64,000 nucleotides of DNA from Aricia agestis (lineage: Eukaryota; Arthropoda; Insecta; Lepidoptera; Lycaenidae), in assembly GCF_905147365.1 (NCBI RefSeq), contig NC_056410.1:4997501-5061500 (forward strand), written 5' to 3'. The notes below the pieces were generated by a model. That model did not search any database. It was not told the DNA's origin and saw only the letters and a program-made list of their open reading frames with translations. Numbering within the stretch: the stretch's first letter is position 1; every line of letters begins with the position of its first letter. Of this stretch, positions 34,822 to 45,600 are shown one piece after another. The position numbers and the translations under genes are program-made.

Positions 34822-35028
34822 AGATGACGCCCGCAACTCCGCTGCGCTAAAATTCGTTTATCGCGCGGGAACCGTACTCTTTTCCGGGATAACAAGTATC
34901 ATACATATGTCCTTACGCGAGATTCAAAGTATCTCCATAGCAAATATTATCAGCAAAATCGGTTCATCGGTTTGGGCGTCAAGAAGGAACAAACAGACCC
35001 ACTTTCACATTCATAATATTAGTATGGG
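34822..35028 (+). repeat. CTAGATGACGCC-family tail
   Basis: ACTAGATGACGCCCGCAACT, then CGCGCGGGAACCGTACTCTT, AATCGGTTCATCGGTTTGGG and a final CATAATATTAGTATGG. Confidence 0.7.
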
Positions 35029-35210
35029 TTATGGAAGTATGGATTTAAAGATTTCATCAGGTATACCTTACCGCACACCTTTTACTGATCTGTTACACGC
35101 AAGCCGTTCTAATTTTACTTAATACCAGCCGACCCAGTGAACTTAGTACTGTATACCTATTACCTGTCCGTCTCGTGTCTAGCTAGTGACTAGAAGTTTC
35201 ACGCTGCAAC

Positions 35211-35563
35211 GCCTCCGTGGTCTAGTGGTTAGAGCGTCGCTCTCGACTCCGGAGGTCGTGGGTTCGAATCCCGCGTTGGAAACATGTTATTTCCAAGTTT
35301 GGTTAGGACAATGCAGGCTGATCACCTGATTGTCTGACAAGTAAGATGATCCATGCGTCGGATGGGCATGTAAAAAGTCGGTCCTGCGCCTGATCTCTCG
35401 CCAGTCGTGTCGGTCTTCCGTCCCACTGGGTTATGAGAGTAAAAGGAATAGAGAGTGCTCTTGTGTACTGCGCACACACTTGGGCACTATAAAATTACTC
35501 CTGCGTACCTGGCCTGGTTTCAATGAAACTGGCCACCGTCACCGAAACCGGTGTGGGGGAGTA
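35211..35563 (+). mobile_element. tRNA-derived SINE
   Basis: The head has a perfect A box, TGGTCTAGTGG (35218-35228), and B box, GGTTCGAATCC (35261-35271), with 32 bases between them. The anticodon arm does not fold properly, so it is not a functional tRNA. The body contains AGATGATCCATGCGTCGGAT, CCGTCCCACTGGGTTATGAG and GGCCACCGTCACCGAAACCG. Partial copies are at 16236 and 60836. Confidence 0.8.
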
Positions 35564-36256
35564 TTATAGAAGTTTCAATCAAGTCGCAACGATGCGCTAT
35601 GTGTTTCGGGATAAAACTGTTTTTGTCCTCTCCCGCGGGACTCAAAATGGTTCCACACCAATTTCCATTAAAACCGATTTGTGCGTGAAGACAACAAATA
35701 GATAAATGTACAGGTGCTTTAGACCTTACATCAGTACGAATATAATAAGAAGAAGTTAATAAAATCTTAACCGACCTCAAACCCACGTCAAGAAACATTC
35801 TAACCACCGCATTCAGAAACATGCGCATATTGGGGCGCACTTATCCACGGATGGCAGCATACATCTGATCAAGACTTCATTGTACGCGCCCCATTTATCT
35901 ACTGACCTACAAAACATATATGTCGTATTAAAGTAGCCACATAATCATTTCCTGTTTTATACTAAAAGTACGAGCGTTGCGACACGCCGACGTAACGCCA
36001 CGTAACCGCTATGTAACCTGCCGTACATTTTACGTATGTCGCACTTTTATATCGGTCGACCGCTTCGGTAATAATCATGTTGGTCTCTGACATCGTGTTT
36101 TTGTTACATATGCTTTGATGGCCCTATGGTCCAGGTAAATACATTCAGAAATGGACTGAGCAATGTATGAAATTGACCACTCGCTAGAATGACAGTCTAT
36201 CTTGTAAGTCTGTAGTACCTACCTCATGCAAAACAAAGATAACTTTTGGCACACTC
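35564..36256. other. No gene recognised
   Basis: Short frames only. A GC-richer patch near 35970-36060 (GACACGCCGACGTAACGCCA) has no supporting feature. Confidence 0.4.
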
Positions 36257-36644
36257 ACTGCCGCACTCAGAGTGGAACAATAACACTGACCTCTATAATA
36301 CACTGGACAGGCGATCGCTATCAATAAAATATGCCTATTTGAAAGTCGCCATATTGGCGCTGATTGCTATGTGAAAGCAGTAGTGAGTGTACTTGGAACT
36401 ACTATTTTGCAAATGGCGGTTGTCATTTTCTATATAAATTAGTTCACAGTACGCTCACCGCGGCGCTTCAAATCGGCATAAGAAATAGCTGTCATTTTGT
36501 ACGGCATAGCCTGTCCAGTGTATTATAGAGGTCAGTGAACTATAATTACCTAGACCGCCGTACTCAGAGACAGTTTGACAAATAATGTATGGGGCTTATG
36601 TCAAAATTTTGAATTAATTAATGTTCCACTCTGAGTGCGGCAGT
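36257..36644. mobile_element. MITE (ACTGCCGCACTCAG ends) containing another MITE
   Basis: ACTGCCGCACTCAGAGTGGA (36257-36276) is the inverse of TCCACTCTGAGTGCGGCAGT (36625-36644). A second family is inserted at 36284-36537. Confidence 0.75.
36284..36537. mobile_element. hAT-like MITE, family D, copy 1 (254 bp)
   Basis: CACTGACCTCTATAATACAC begins the left end and its inverse closes the right end; the perfect terminal repeat is about 29 bp. The flanks AACAATAA and AACTATAA agree in 7 of 8 bases, as for a hAT duplication. The interior includes TTGGCGCTGATTGCTATGTG and TTTGCAAATGGCG. An inverted copy is at 48821-49058. Confidence 0.85.
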
Positions 36645-36793
36645 TAGACATTAAAATATGATGATCAAACTTCAATTAAATGAAGAATTTGACAGATACC
36701 TAATGTATGGAGCTTATGTCAAAATCATTAATTATTTTACCTAATTGAGGAGCTGGCGAACAAAACCGGATTAGTCCGCGAGAAAAAAAAATA

Positions 36794-36926
36794 CAGTCTG
36801 TCAAGAAAGTGACGAAATTAAAAAGTGGCAACATCGTAGTGTCATCCCTTTTTTCTTAGATTGATTTGAAAGGGATGACACTACGATGTTGCCACTTCTT
36901 AATTTTTTCTCTTTCTTGACAGACTG
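36794..36926. mobile_element. 133-bp mariner-like MITE
   Basis: CAGTCTGTCAAGAAAG at the left and CTTTCTTGACAGACTG at the right, with TA on both sides (36792-36793, 36927-36928). The arms also pair over AGTGGCAACATCGTAGTGTC and CATCCCTTT, leaving a loop of about 15 bases. A TA duplication is typical of Tc1/mariner. Confidence 0.85.
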
Positions 36927-36929
36927 TAC

Positions 36930-38284
36930 ACAGTGGTTAAAAACTAGTATTAACTACTACTACTACTACAGAACTAATCCGATTTTCTTTTTAAGCCTTT
37001 TAACAAAATTGACTTTTTAAGCCTTTTAACCGGTCAAAACCGGTTAAAATAAAAAAATCCACAGCCGAACATACTACAACCTCCTCGTTTTTTGGAAGTC
37101 GGTTAAAAATAGTCTGCACCCCTATAATTATAGTCACTCAATATTCAAGCCATTGTTGTAGTTCCACAGAGAATTAATCCCTGTAGACTCATTTCCTTGA
37201 CCTCATTTCCACTCTAAACTCCGTTTGAATTCATTTACTACAGTAAAATATTAAAACTCTGCTAAATATTGGTAGAATTATAGCCGCCCATAGCTAGAGG
37301 GTGCTTACTCTAAATGGTAGCATAAATACTAAATAGTAGTTGTTTAGACCACAGCGGAACCTGACCCACTTACTAATTTATTCTTCTTACGTACCTAATA
37401 GGATTTGGATAAGTACATAAAAATACTTGGGAAATAGTTAGTATCTACAAGGTTTAGTTAAAAGGTACCTTCGAAGAAGTAAAGCGCCAATAGAAACCTG
37501 TGGTATTTTGAACATAATTTCGTAATATTATGTATCTTCTATCTATTTGTAGCTTAGAAAATGCGCCAATAAATTGTTATGGGTTCTAGAAAACTCCCAA
37601 AACACACTAGGGTATATATTATGTACTTTCCCTTATATCACTTTACCAAATGATCTCTCTTTACTCTTGCTACCTACTAAAAATGCCAAAATATTATGAA
37701 CATGCGTAAGTATCTCTTACCTGCAGGAATAGTCTTCGAATGCAGAGGTGTTCGTATTACGTTTGTAGTCACGACTTATAAAAATAGCACAATATAATTT
37801 TTACACAATATTGAATATTTATATCTGTCATAAGTTCGCGCCACAAGTTTGTTTTTTTTCTGTCTATATATTTTTTTCGTCATTCAACGAGCGATGCAGC
37901 AAACGCCGCTTCACTGACTAAGCTTGACCACTTTCGAATCTTGCGTCGCCAAACCGACAATTATTGCAGAAAGCGTGTCAATAATTTTGTGCCTCACAAC
38001 TTAAAGTTCATTTTGCAATGGCTTTTCAATAATTAATCGCAAATTTTTCTAAGTCACGAGCTGGACCCACGTTTCTTCTGCGTGTCTGCAGCACCTTGCT
38101 GGAAAGGTCCATGCAAAGGATGGATTTCCTTTGGAACTGTGAAAAATGTTCTCGTTGGCAACATCTTTGCCATTGCCTCGTGATGGTTACGAATGCTATG
38201 TATGTCAAGTCAGATAAAAAACATGTGAAATAAGTTAGGAAGTAGCGTAAGAATGTCAAACAGTAGATTACTAGATATTTTTAA
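36930..38284. other. AT-rich stretch with an ACCGACTTCC repeat edge
   Basis: CTCCTCGTTTTTTGGAAGTC followed by GGTTAAAA at 37081-37108 is the edge of the repeat family seen at 38927. CTACTACTACTAC lies at 36955-36967. No gene seen. Confidence 0.45.
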
Positions 38285-38636
38285 CAAAAAAAAAATTAAA
38301 CCGACTTCCAGGGTAGGTAAAAGCCGTAAGAATATAAACTAAAAAGTATTCATTAATTCTTACTCTTGGATAGTGCCATTTTCAGAATTGGTCTAAATCC
38401 CAACTAGGTACTTATATATTTCTGCACATTAAAGTCTTCACTATTTTGAAGTCGGTACCAGGACTACCAGCTAATTTAATCGGAAGTTCAGTCATGAATG
38501 TCAGAATATCTGTCAGTTAGTCCCAAAAGTAATGAAGGAGTATAATCTATTAGGTATATAGAAATAGTTGGGATTTAGACGAATTCTGAAAAAGGCACAC
38601 AAATTTTTAATACTTTTAAGTTTTTAATATTCTTAT
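38285..38636. mobile_element. Foldback element, family F, copy 1 (degenerate)
   Basis: The left arm (ACCGACTTCCAGGGTAGGTA, TTCTTACTCTTGGATAGTGC, TTTTGAAGTCGGTACCAG) pairs with the right arm (AAATAGTTGGGATTTAGACG, AATTCTGAAAAAGGCAC). Confidence 0.6.
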
Positions 38637-38639
38637 CAA

Positions 38640-38895
38640 AGCGCACGGAAGTGCGCAGCCGAGTTCCAGCTGCAGGCCGCGCGCATGCCGTGCACTATTT
38701 ACACAAACCGTTTCGACATAGTAAAGTTTCGACGCATTTTTGTCCTACGAGTACCTACGTAAAATTATACCTGCGTAATTATAATATGCTAGTATTCATT
38801 ATCGACTTTGTTTGTTCCCTCGGCGGGATTCGAACCCGCGGACCACGACCCCCGGCTTGAGCTACCAACAGCCCACCAACTGAGCCACAGAGGTC
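38640..38895 (-). mobile_element. tRNA-derived SINE, inverted
   Basis: On the minus strand a tRNA-like head shows TGGCTCAGTTGG (A box region, about 38877-38888) and GGTTCGAATCC (B box, 38826-38836). The body continues leftward to about 38640. The spacer between boxes is longer than in a real tRNA and the cloverleaf is not convincing. Confidence 0.6.
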
Positions 38896-38926
38896 GTCAT
38901 TTACATTTTACCTACATTTTTTCTTT

Positions 38927-39740
38927 TTTACCGACTTCCAAAAAGGAGGAGGTTATACGTTCGGCTGTATGTATCTTTTTTTTTGTATGTTCAACGATAA
39001 CTCAGCCATTTGTGATCCGATTTTCAAAATTCTCTTTGTGTTGTATAGGGTTTAACTCGAATTTGGTACCATGTTCACAAAAGTGGTGATCTGATGATGG
39101 GATCCTGGAGGAATCGAGAGGACTGCTTGAAATTTGTATGGAAACATATAGTGATTTCAATTTTTTCTGAAGCATTCGAGGTAAATGCTACTAAAAAGTA
39201 AGATTTCATACCAGGTTATACCCTGGATCCGAAGGTACCCAACAGAACTTTTGAATCCTTATAGATACAGGTTCGGGGATTTCGGCGTTGTTTAAACAAC
39301 TGAAAGCATAAGCCAACACATCAATTTATTTGATTATCATCATCAAAATCATAATTATGCCATGGGTCATCACATTATGACCCAATTATTGATGCTTTTC
39401 GTGATATTTTGCATCGAAGCAGATGTTTTTGATGATTATTTCGCTGTTTGTGGACCGATTTTCAAAATTCTTGTGTTGTTGTATAGGATATAATCTTGAT
39501 TTTGTATAATAAATACGAAAGTGGTGAGCTGATGATGGCATCTATGAGCAATCGAGGGAAATCCTTGCAATTTATCAAAAGACTCATAGTGGTTAAAATG
39601 TTGTTTCTAGTAACTGAAACATATGTTACGAATAAGAGAAAGTTCATACAAAGGTGTCTCTTGGTCCAAAGGCACTGAACAGAACTCCTGAACCTTTAAA
39701 GATAAAAGTTTTTAAATTGCAGCATCGCTTAGATAACTGC
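38927..39740 (+). repeat. Two direct copies of the ACCGACTTCC/GATTTTCAAAATTCT repeat
   Basis: Copy 1 (38927-about 39310) begins ACCGACTTCCAAAAAGGAGG. Copy 2 (about 39415-39740) repeats CCGATTTTCAAAATTCT, GTTGTATAGG, AAGTGGTGA and CTGATGATGG in order but is more eroded. Confidence 0.6.
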
Positions 39741-39840
39741 AAGCATTTACCACAATTTCGCTTACAGTAACATAATGGGAATAGTTAACATTCGTAGTGG
39801 TTATTTACGCATAAAGCCTTATCGTGTAGATAACTAAAAA

Positions 39841-40246
39841 GAGTGAAATTATTATTTTTAACAAAAAATTAAAACCGACTTCCAAGGTAAAAACAATAAT
39901 AATATGAACTTAAAAGTATTAAATAACTCTTACTCTTTAATAGTGCCTTTTTCAGAATTCGTCTAAATCTCAACTATTTCTGTACATACTACAGTCTTCA
40001 TTACTTTGAAGTCGGTACCAGTCCCAAAAGCTTCAGACATTCTGACATTGACTGAACTCACGATAAAATTAGCTGGTACCGACTTCAAAGTAATGAGGAC
40101 TGTAGTATGTACAGAAATAGTTGAGATGTAGACAAATTCTGAAAAGGCCCTATTATAGAGTAAGAGTTATTTAATACTTATTAGTTCATATTATTATTAT
40201 TTTTACCTTGGAAGTCGGTTTTAATTTTTTGTTAAAAATAATAATA
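39841..40246. mobile_element. Foldback element, family F, copy 2 (best preserved)
   Basis: Arms of about 170 bp (39846-40018 and 40073-40246) pair almost throughout. The outer ends carry ACAAAAAATTAAAACCGACT, then TCCAAGGTAAAAACAATAAT; the inner ends carry CTTTGAAGTCGGTACCAG. The loop is about 55 bases. Confidence 0.8.
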
Positions 40247-40339
40247 TGTGTGACTGTTAACAAATCGTAGAATAATATGCAGGTGTGTCAACGCGTAAGT
40301 ATAGTACGCGATGGTTTCCTAACCTAACCTAACTAAAGA

Positions 40340-40530
40340 GAGTGAAATTATTATTTTTAACAAAAAATTAAAACCGACTTCCAAGGTAAAAACAATAATA
40401 ACATCCATATTATATGAACTAAAACGTATTAAGTAAATAATTTTTCCTATCTAATAGTGCCTTTTTCCGAATTCGGCTAAAAATCAACTATTTCTGTACT
40501 CAATCTTCATCATTTTGAAGTCGGTGCCGT
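40340..40530 (+). mobile_element. Foldback element, family F, single left arm
   Basis: Repeats the left arm of the 39841 copy (GAGTGAAATTATTATTTTTA to ATTTTGAAGTCGGTGCCG) with one extra CATCCATATTA segment; no right arm follows. Confidence 0.7.
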
Positions 40531-40815
40531 CGTAGCGTACGGATTACCGGCTAGCCTAGTAATAATTATTAATGAATGCTCAAAAAGGGGGTGTGGATGG
40601 GAAAGTCGAAAGCAGACATTTTGACTTAGGAACTTTGTTTGGACTAATTATTAGGAGATAAACATACTGGCTAGTCGGTATCCCGTACGCTGCCGATACA
40701 GTGGACGTACTGTGAAAAAAATATCCGTTTGATGCGAGACGTCCGTTGCGTACGATACAGACCTGTGGACGCTTACCTTTACGCGGTACGTCACAGCTGC
40801 AAGCGTGATAAACTG

Positions 40816-40880
40816 TCGACGGTTGCCGTCGACTGCCGCCAACTGCCGCCGACACGTGCCGTCGACTGCCGCCGACACGT
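40816..40880 (+). repeat. Short GC-rich tandem repeat
   Basis: Units of GCCGTCGACTGCCGCCGACA and CGTG occur about two and a half times. A hairpin, ACTGGTGCTTCCGAGCACCAGT minus its 4-base loop, follows at 40888-40909. Confidence 0.6.
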
Positions 40881-41272
40881 GGGCGCTACTGGTGCTTCCG
40901 AGCACCAGTTTTTTTGGCGAGATTTATGCTTACCTACTTTTAGGAATTTAATGCATAGAAAAATAATAAAAATAATAGTTATTGTTTTGGAGTAAAAATG
41001 GGCTGTAAAAAGTAAAACACTGTAGGTATATAGATACTTTGACTTAACAAGTCAAGATGGTGCTGCAATTTGTTTAGTCAATGAATGCAGAAAATTATGC
41101 AAGGTACCTATGTCCGTATTTATTTACTTGTTTTAATTGTGGCGAATGCGGGGGATGGGCAAAATATGGATAATTATTTGTATGTCTTTAGTCTTAGTAT
41201 TTATTACTATAATGGGCATTGTCCAAAAAAAAATCACATGTACTTTTTATTTATTTATTTTCATTCAAATAG

Positions 41273-41320
41273 GGTATTTTAAGAATATTTGCTAATGGTA
41301 TTTTAAGAATATTTGCTAAT
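41273..41320 (+). repeat. 24-bp direct duplication
   Basis: GGTATTTTAAGAATATTTGC followed by TAAT occurs twice head to tail. Confidence 0.85.
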
Positions 41321-41330
41321 TTGAATATTA

Positions 41331-41378
41331 AGCCAATGAATTTCAAAATTAATTAAATAATTTTGAAATTCATTGGCT
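41331..41378. repeat. 48-bp palindrome
   Basis: AGCCAATGAATTTCAAAATT and its inverse AATTTTGAAATTCATTGGCT flank an AATTAAAT centre. Confidence 0.8.
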
Positions 41379-42018
41379 AGTTTTTTCTCAATAAATTTTT
41401 AAAGTTTCGCTCTGACGTCAACGTCGGCGGCCAATTGACCTCTGAGTATGTTTTAAATTTCCTTTCAATCTTATTTATAATGGCTGGTTCGTCAATGCAA
41501 GTTCTCATTATGTGAAAGCTGATACGAGAAGCTTACCAAAAGTTCGAAACGTAATGTTGGTCGAATTTATTGCTAATTTAACGCCATTGAAGGTCAAACA
41601 AAGGTTAAACACATTCGTTCAAAAATATAAGTAACTAATGGGCACGGACGTAAATTTTTTTTACGTCCGTGCTAATGGGTATTTTTTTCGTTTATATACA
41701 GAAAAACGATCACTGACCTTATTCTTCGAAATGTTTTTGTAATGAGCAAAATTAAAAAAAAATGGACAATCCCCATTCTAAGATGAATAAATAGGTACGT
41801 ATATTTTGTAGACTGTAATATATTTTGTAGACTGTAGTTAAAAATATCAACACATTTAAAAAAGGAAGCACAAAATTATATGATAGCATTTACAAAATAT
41901 AGGTAACTATTATAACACGGAGAATATTTTAAGGAGCGTAGCCCGTCGGATCAGAGGCACTTTGCACACGACGCGACGGGGCGGGCCGGACCGGTCAATT
42001 TCGCCGCGAACGATAGCA
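41379..42018. other. No gene recognised; one small hairpin
   Basis: GCACGGACGTAAA (41642-41654) and TTTACGTCCGTGC (41660-41672) form a tight hairpin. Around 41940-42000 a GC-rich patch (ACGCGACGGGGCGGGCCGGA) has no other signal. Confidence 0.45.
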
Positions 42019-42598
42019 CGAAGGGAATCCATACTAATATTATAAATGCGAAAGTATCTCCGTCTGTCTGTCTGTCTGTCTTACTTTCACACCAAAACTA
42101 CTGAACAGATGGCTTATTTTTTACTTCATTGTAACATAGAAATAATCATACTTATTAGTTATTTATGTTTTTGTTTATAGTTTTTAATACGTTAGAATAT
42201 TATGTTTAATAATATTATCACTTCTACTGAATTTCTAATATATGTGACAAGTTGACAACAGAAGGCGCTCTAAAATAAAGGAGTTCGAGTGTACCGTGTT
42301 GGCCTATATTCCACCCAGAAAACATATCAATGCAATCATACTTTATTGTTTTTATTCATAACTAGCTGTTGCCCGCGACTTCGTCCGCGTGGACTTTAGT
42401 TTATAGCGCGTGGTGTCAACAAAATTTGTGTCAAATTTAAAAACTTTTTAAAACCCTGGTAAGTGGTACCCCACTTAGGGCCGCGCTACACCGGAATGGC
42501 AGCGCTGAAAGGGCTCGCCTCGCTGCTGCCATTCCGGTGTAGCGCGGCCCTTAATTAATCAAAATACCCAAAAACAGCTGTGCAGTGTGCACATAATA
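42019..42598. repeat. Two opposing fragments of the AGCTGTTGCCCGCGAC family
   Basis: 42019-42115 holds the microsatellite end (AATATTATAAATGCGAAAGT) in minus orientation. 42362-42598 holds the other end (TGTTGCCCGCGACTTCGTCC) in plus orientation and is split by a 73-bp MITE. Confidence 0.6.
42478..42550. mobile_element. 73-bp MITE with TTA duplication
   Basis: The arms GGGCCGCGCTACACCGGAAT and ATTCCGGTGTAGCGCGGCCC are perfect inverts, extending to GGCAGC/GCTGCC. The flanks are TTA (42475-42477 and 42551-42553). The copy at 32219-32852 has a single TTAA there, so this is a recent, very small Harbinger-like insertion. Confidence 0.85.
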
Positions 42599-42599
42599 T

Positions 42600-43247
42600 A
42601 TACTAATATTATAAATGCGAAAGTATCTCTGTCTGTCTGTCTATTTGTCAGTCTCGCTTTCACGCCTAACGCCAAAACTACCGAACCGATTGTAATGAAA
42701 TTTTGTATACAGATAGTCTAAAGCCTGAGAAAGGACATAGGCTACTTTTTTACTGGAAAAAAGGGTTGTAAGGGGGTGAAAATGCGTAAATTTGTTCAAA
42801 TTAAGTTAGTTCCAAAAATTCATAATAGATGGCACCGTGCGTCTTCTACATCGCGCTGACGCTTGCTCAAAAGTCTTTCTATAAGAGGTGGTATCATCTT
42901 ACATTTAAGTTTCATTTTTTTCGATTGTTATATCTATTCTACGGTATTAATTAATAATTCAGTACTTTATCTGTGCAGTGACGTAACCTTAAACCTATCA
43001 ATGATAAATAGTTTATGGGTAAAGTTGTGTAATTGGGGGGCTAAATAAGCTTTAGAATTTGGCATAAAATATAAAGTTTAATATAAAAAAATTAAATACT
43101 TATTGTGTGCACACTGCACAGCTGTATTGATTTAATTATTTAATGATTGACCAGGGTTTTTTTATAAAAGCTTTTGACACCAATTTTGTTGACATCGCGC
43201 GCTATAAACTGAAGTCCACGCGGACGAAGTCGCGGGCAACAGCTAGT
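42600..43247 (-). repeat. RTE-type repeat (AGCTGTTGCCCGCGAC family), inverted, copy 2
   Basis: Co-linear with 32219-32852, from TACTAATATTATAAATGCGA to GCGGACGAAGTCGCGGGCAA, with small indels such as a GTGTAATTGG insertion near 43025. Confidence 0.7.
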
Positions 43248-43257
43248 CTTATAATAT

Positions 43258-43610
43258 TATGTATTACCAACGCACACCAATGGCAAAAAGACCGCGCCGC
43301 AGGTGCCCGGCGGGCTCTGGCGGCGCGACATGTCGGCGGCTGCCCGCCGTGGATCACACACACGGCGCGGCGGCGCGGGGCGGTAGCTAGCTCTATTCTC
43401 TCTATCTCCACTAGAACGAACGTCCTGAACTGACTGCCTCCACCCGTCGTGTGCTTTGTGTACCTACGCGGCGAGGGCAGCTGCAGACATCGCCGGGCAG
43501 ACGCGGTCTTTATTCCTTTGTGGACAAAAAGCCCGCCCCGCCCCGTCGTCTGCAAAACAACAGAGTCCGCCCGGTAGCCAGCGCACGTGCTGGCAATACA
43601 AAAATTTACT
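43258..43610. other. GC-rich island of unknown nature
   Basis: GC content rises sharply against the AT-rich surroundings (GGCGGCGCGACATGTCGGCG, CCCGCCCCGCCCCGTCGTCT). The minus strand has TCAGTT (43428-43433), an initiator match, but no DPE at +28. Minus-strand frames of 60-139 codons have no recognised domain. It could be a promoter with a 5' exon, or a GC-rich repeat. Confidence 0.35.
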
Positions 43611-44639
43611 ATACAAACCATAAATTAGTAATATTTGAACAAAGATACAGAGCACTGAACTACTGACCATGTCATTCTCATTAGACGTCATTTTTCCTAT
43701 AATTTAATATAGGTATATAGACCTACTGGTCACCAGACACGTCTAGTTTAATTTTGTGCATACTGACTGATTAAATTGTGGGATATATGCGTAATCGCCA
43801 AAGGAAGATCATCCGACCGAGCGAGGTGTTATGCTCGGTCAGGCCGAAGCCCACGTGATACATCTCAGCTGTCGTATATATACCGACGCGCTCAGAAAAC
43901 TTCGATAGCGCGATGCAGGAATGTTAGGCGAATTGTGGGTACCGCCACAAAATTAAGTACTTATTTTACAAAAGGTAACGTTATCAAAGAACATATATGT
44001 ACCGTTATTTACCGGTATTAATTCCAATTTTTACCGTTATTCGGAACGTGCACGTCAGTAGTGACATATTTCAAACGAAGTTTTAGGGGCATGTGTCAAA
44101 AAATAAACAACGAGTTTGTTTATTTGTAAAGATTATAGCAAATAAAATATATTTAGAACAATAATTAATGGTATTTAGGTTAGATTTAGTTAAAAACTAC
44201 TTGTGGAAAAATGGTTTTGAGAGTGTAAGGCACTAAATAAGTTTCAAGGCCCAATATATGCTAAATGGAAATAAATTGGTCTTAGCAGGACATGTAAGGG
44301 ATGTAGAAGAGCTAAGAACTAATGGCAATAGTTATTTAATATAAGCCAATATAATTCGCCAAACATCGGTGACTTTAGCACGCTATAAAACAAGTTCACA
44401 AGTACTGAACTAACCAAAAAACGTGACTAAAATTTAGATAAAGCAAGTCTAAAAATCGTTATTCATTCTTACAGATAGATAATGCTCGGATTGTTGCTGG
44501 AGTAAAATGCTGAGCTGCGTTTATAGCCAGAGTGGCAAGTGCACTGCTGTGAACAGCTGCTTTAATATTAAAATGTTTCATTAACAACAGTAGCAAAAAT
44601 ACGTACAACTTACTTTTTACTTGAAGAAAATAAAAAGGA
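43611..44639. other. Mostly AT-rich stretch, nothing recognised
   Basis: CACGTGATACATCTCAGCTG near 43853-43872 lies in a slightly GC-richer patch. No supported feature. Confidence 0.4.
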
Positions 44640-44681
44640 ATGTTGTAAAAAATCTTGTTTTTATTTATTTTTTACAACATT
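44640..44681. repeat. Inverted repeat at the 3' edge of the transposase relic
   Basis: AATGTTGTAAAAAA and TTTTTTACAACATT pair across about 12 bases. The right half overlaps the transposase stop codon. Confidence 0.6.
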
Positions 44682-45080
44682 GATACTCTTGAAGAAGATT
44701 GGAGTCTCTAAATTTACTAAAACACGGCAAACATTCTTCATGTTTCTGAGTCTTTACTCTATGCATTAATGCTCTTTCAATATGGATTCTTTCATAAGCC
44801 CTTTCGGTTTCTTCTTGAGAGTACTCATTTTGTTTTGTTCAAAATTACCTTGTAATTTTAGCTTTTTACCCCTTTCATCTAAAACTTGCTTTATTGGAAA
44901 TCCTTTTTGATTCGAAACTCTATCTCCAGCTTCTAAAAGATCAGTTAAGCCAGATGTGGTATCTGGTTTATCGTCATTTGTGAGTCACTGTTTCTTCCAC
45001 CTGATACTTTGGATTTAAATGAAATATTCTATGAAACTATCACTGCAAGTTTTGTCGTCGAGTTTTGGAGACCATGGTGA
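44665..45080 (-). pseudogene. ISL2EU/Harbinger-type DDE transposase relic, C-terminal part
   Basis: Translating the minus strand gives, in order, SVDGSPWSPKLDDK, then after stops SDKPDTTSGLTDLL-like sequence (one residue read by eye), EAGDRVSNQKGFPIKQVLDE and RGKKLKLQGNFEQNK. After a frame change near 44830 comes YSQEETERAYERIHIERAL, ending ECLPCFSKFRDSNLL...CCKK and a stop at 44665-44667. The spacing of GDRV...KGF, LDERGKKL and E..RIHIERA matches the distal half of DDE_Tnp_4 nucleases of the ISL2EU/PIF-Harbinger type. At least one frameshift and several stops make it inactive. The family name is by motif memory. Confidence 0.6.
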
Positions 45081-45600
45081 TCCATCAACACTAAAACAAT
45101 AGTTATATCTACTGACTACCTATTTCTGCTGTTATTTTTGCAGTCTACGATACAAAAACAATTAGGACAAATTTCTTAAAATTTCAAAACAAGATTGACA
45201 AGATTGTTTCACTACGGACTAAGCCCTTTTTGTTTCATATTTTTGCCACGGCAAGCGCGGCGAACGCTTTCTTTACCCCCTCCACCCACTTCGCACGCTC
45301 CGAATACTACGAATAATAAAAACTAGTTATATTTTCTAGTATCGGGTAAATTTTCATACCGTTATCTATGCCCTTGAAGCAGTAACGTTATGAAAATATA
45401 TATGAAGCCCTGCAACAGACTTGACTCGTTGACTTTACTGACTACTTTTTTAGACTTTTACTAGACTTTCGACTTGACGATCATGTGGAAAAACGACTTT
45501 AAATTTTGTAAACTTTTCACGAAAAATGATTTTTCCCGCCATATTTTACTTGACACTGGCCATGGTTAAAAAGCCGAGCGCCATATTATGAAAAAAAAAA
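45081..45600. other. No gene recognised
   Basis: This could hold the eroded N-terminal half of the transposase relic, but I cannot read one. Confidence 0.35.

Noticed and set aside
35211..35282. Functional tRNA gene
   Set aside because: A and B boxes are good, but the anticodon arm does not pair and a SINE body follows without a break.
35520..35840. Overlapping frames near the 3' end of the SINE
   Set aside because: They overlap the SINE body and both strands are open; no protein signal.
38808..38895. Functional tRNA gene on the minus strand
   Set aside because: The spacing between the A and B boxes is too long and the stems do not close; it is the head of a SINE.
32219..43247. Paired RTE-type repeats as a segmental duplication
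   Set aside because: Homology stops at the element ends (32219-32852, 42600-43247); the flanks are unrelated, so it is a dispersed repeat.
43202..43621. 139-codon minus-strand frame in the GC-rich island
   Set aside because: Overlapping long frames occur on both strands as expected from high GC; no recognisable domain.
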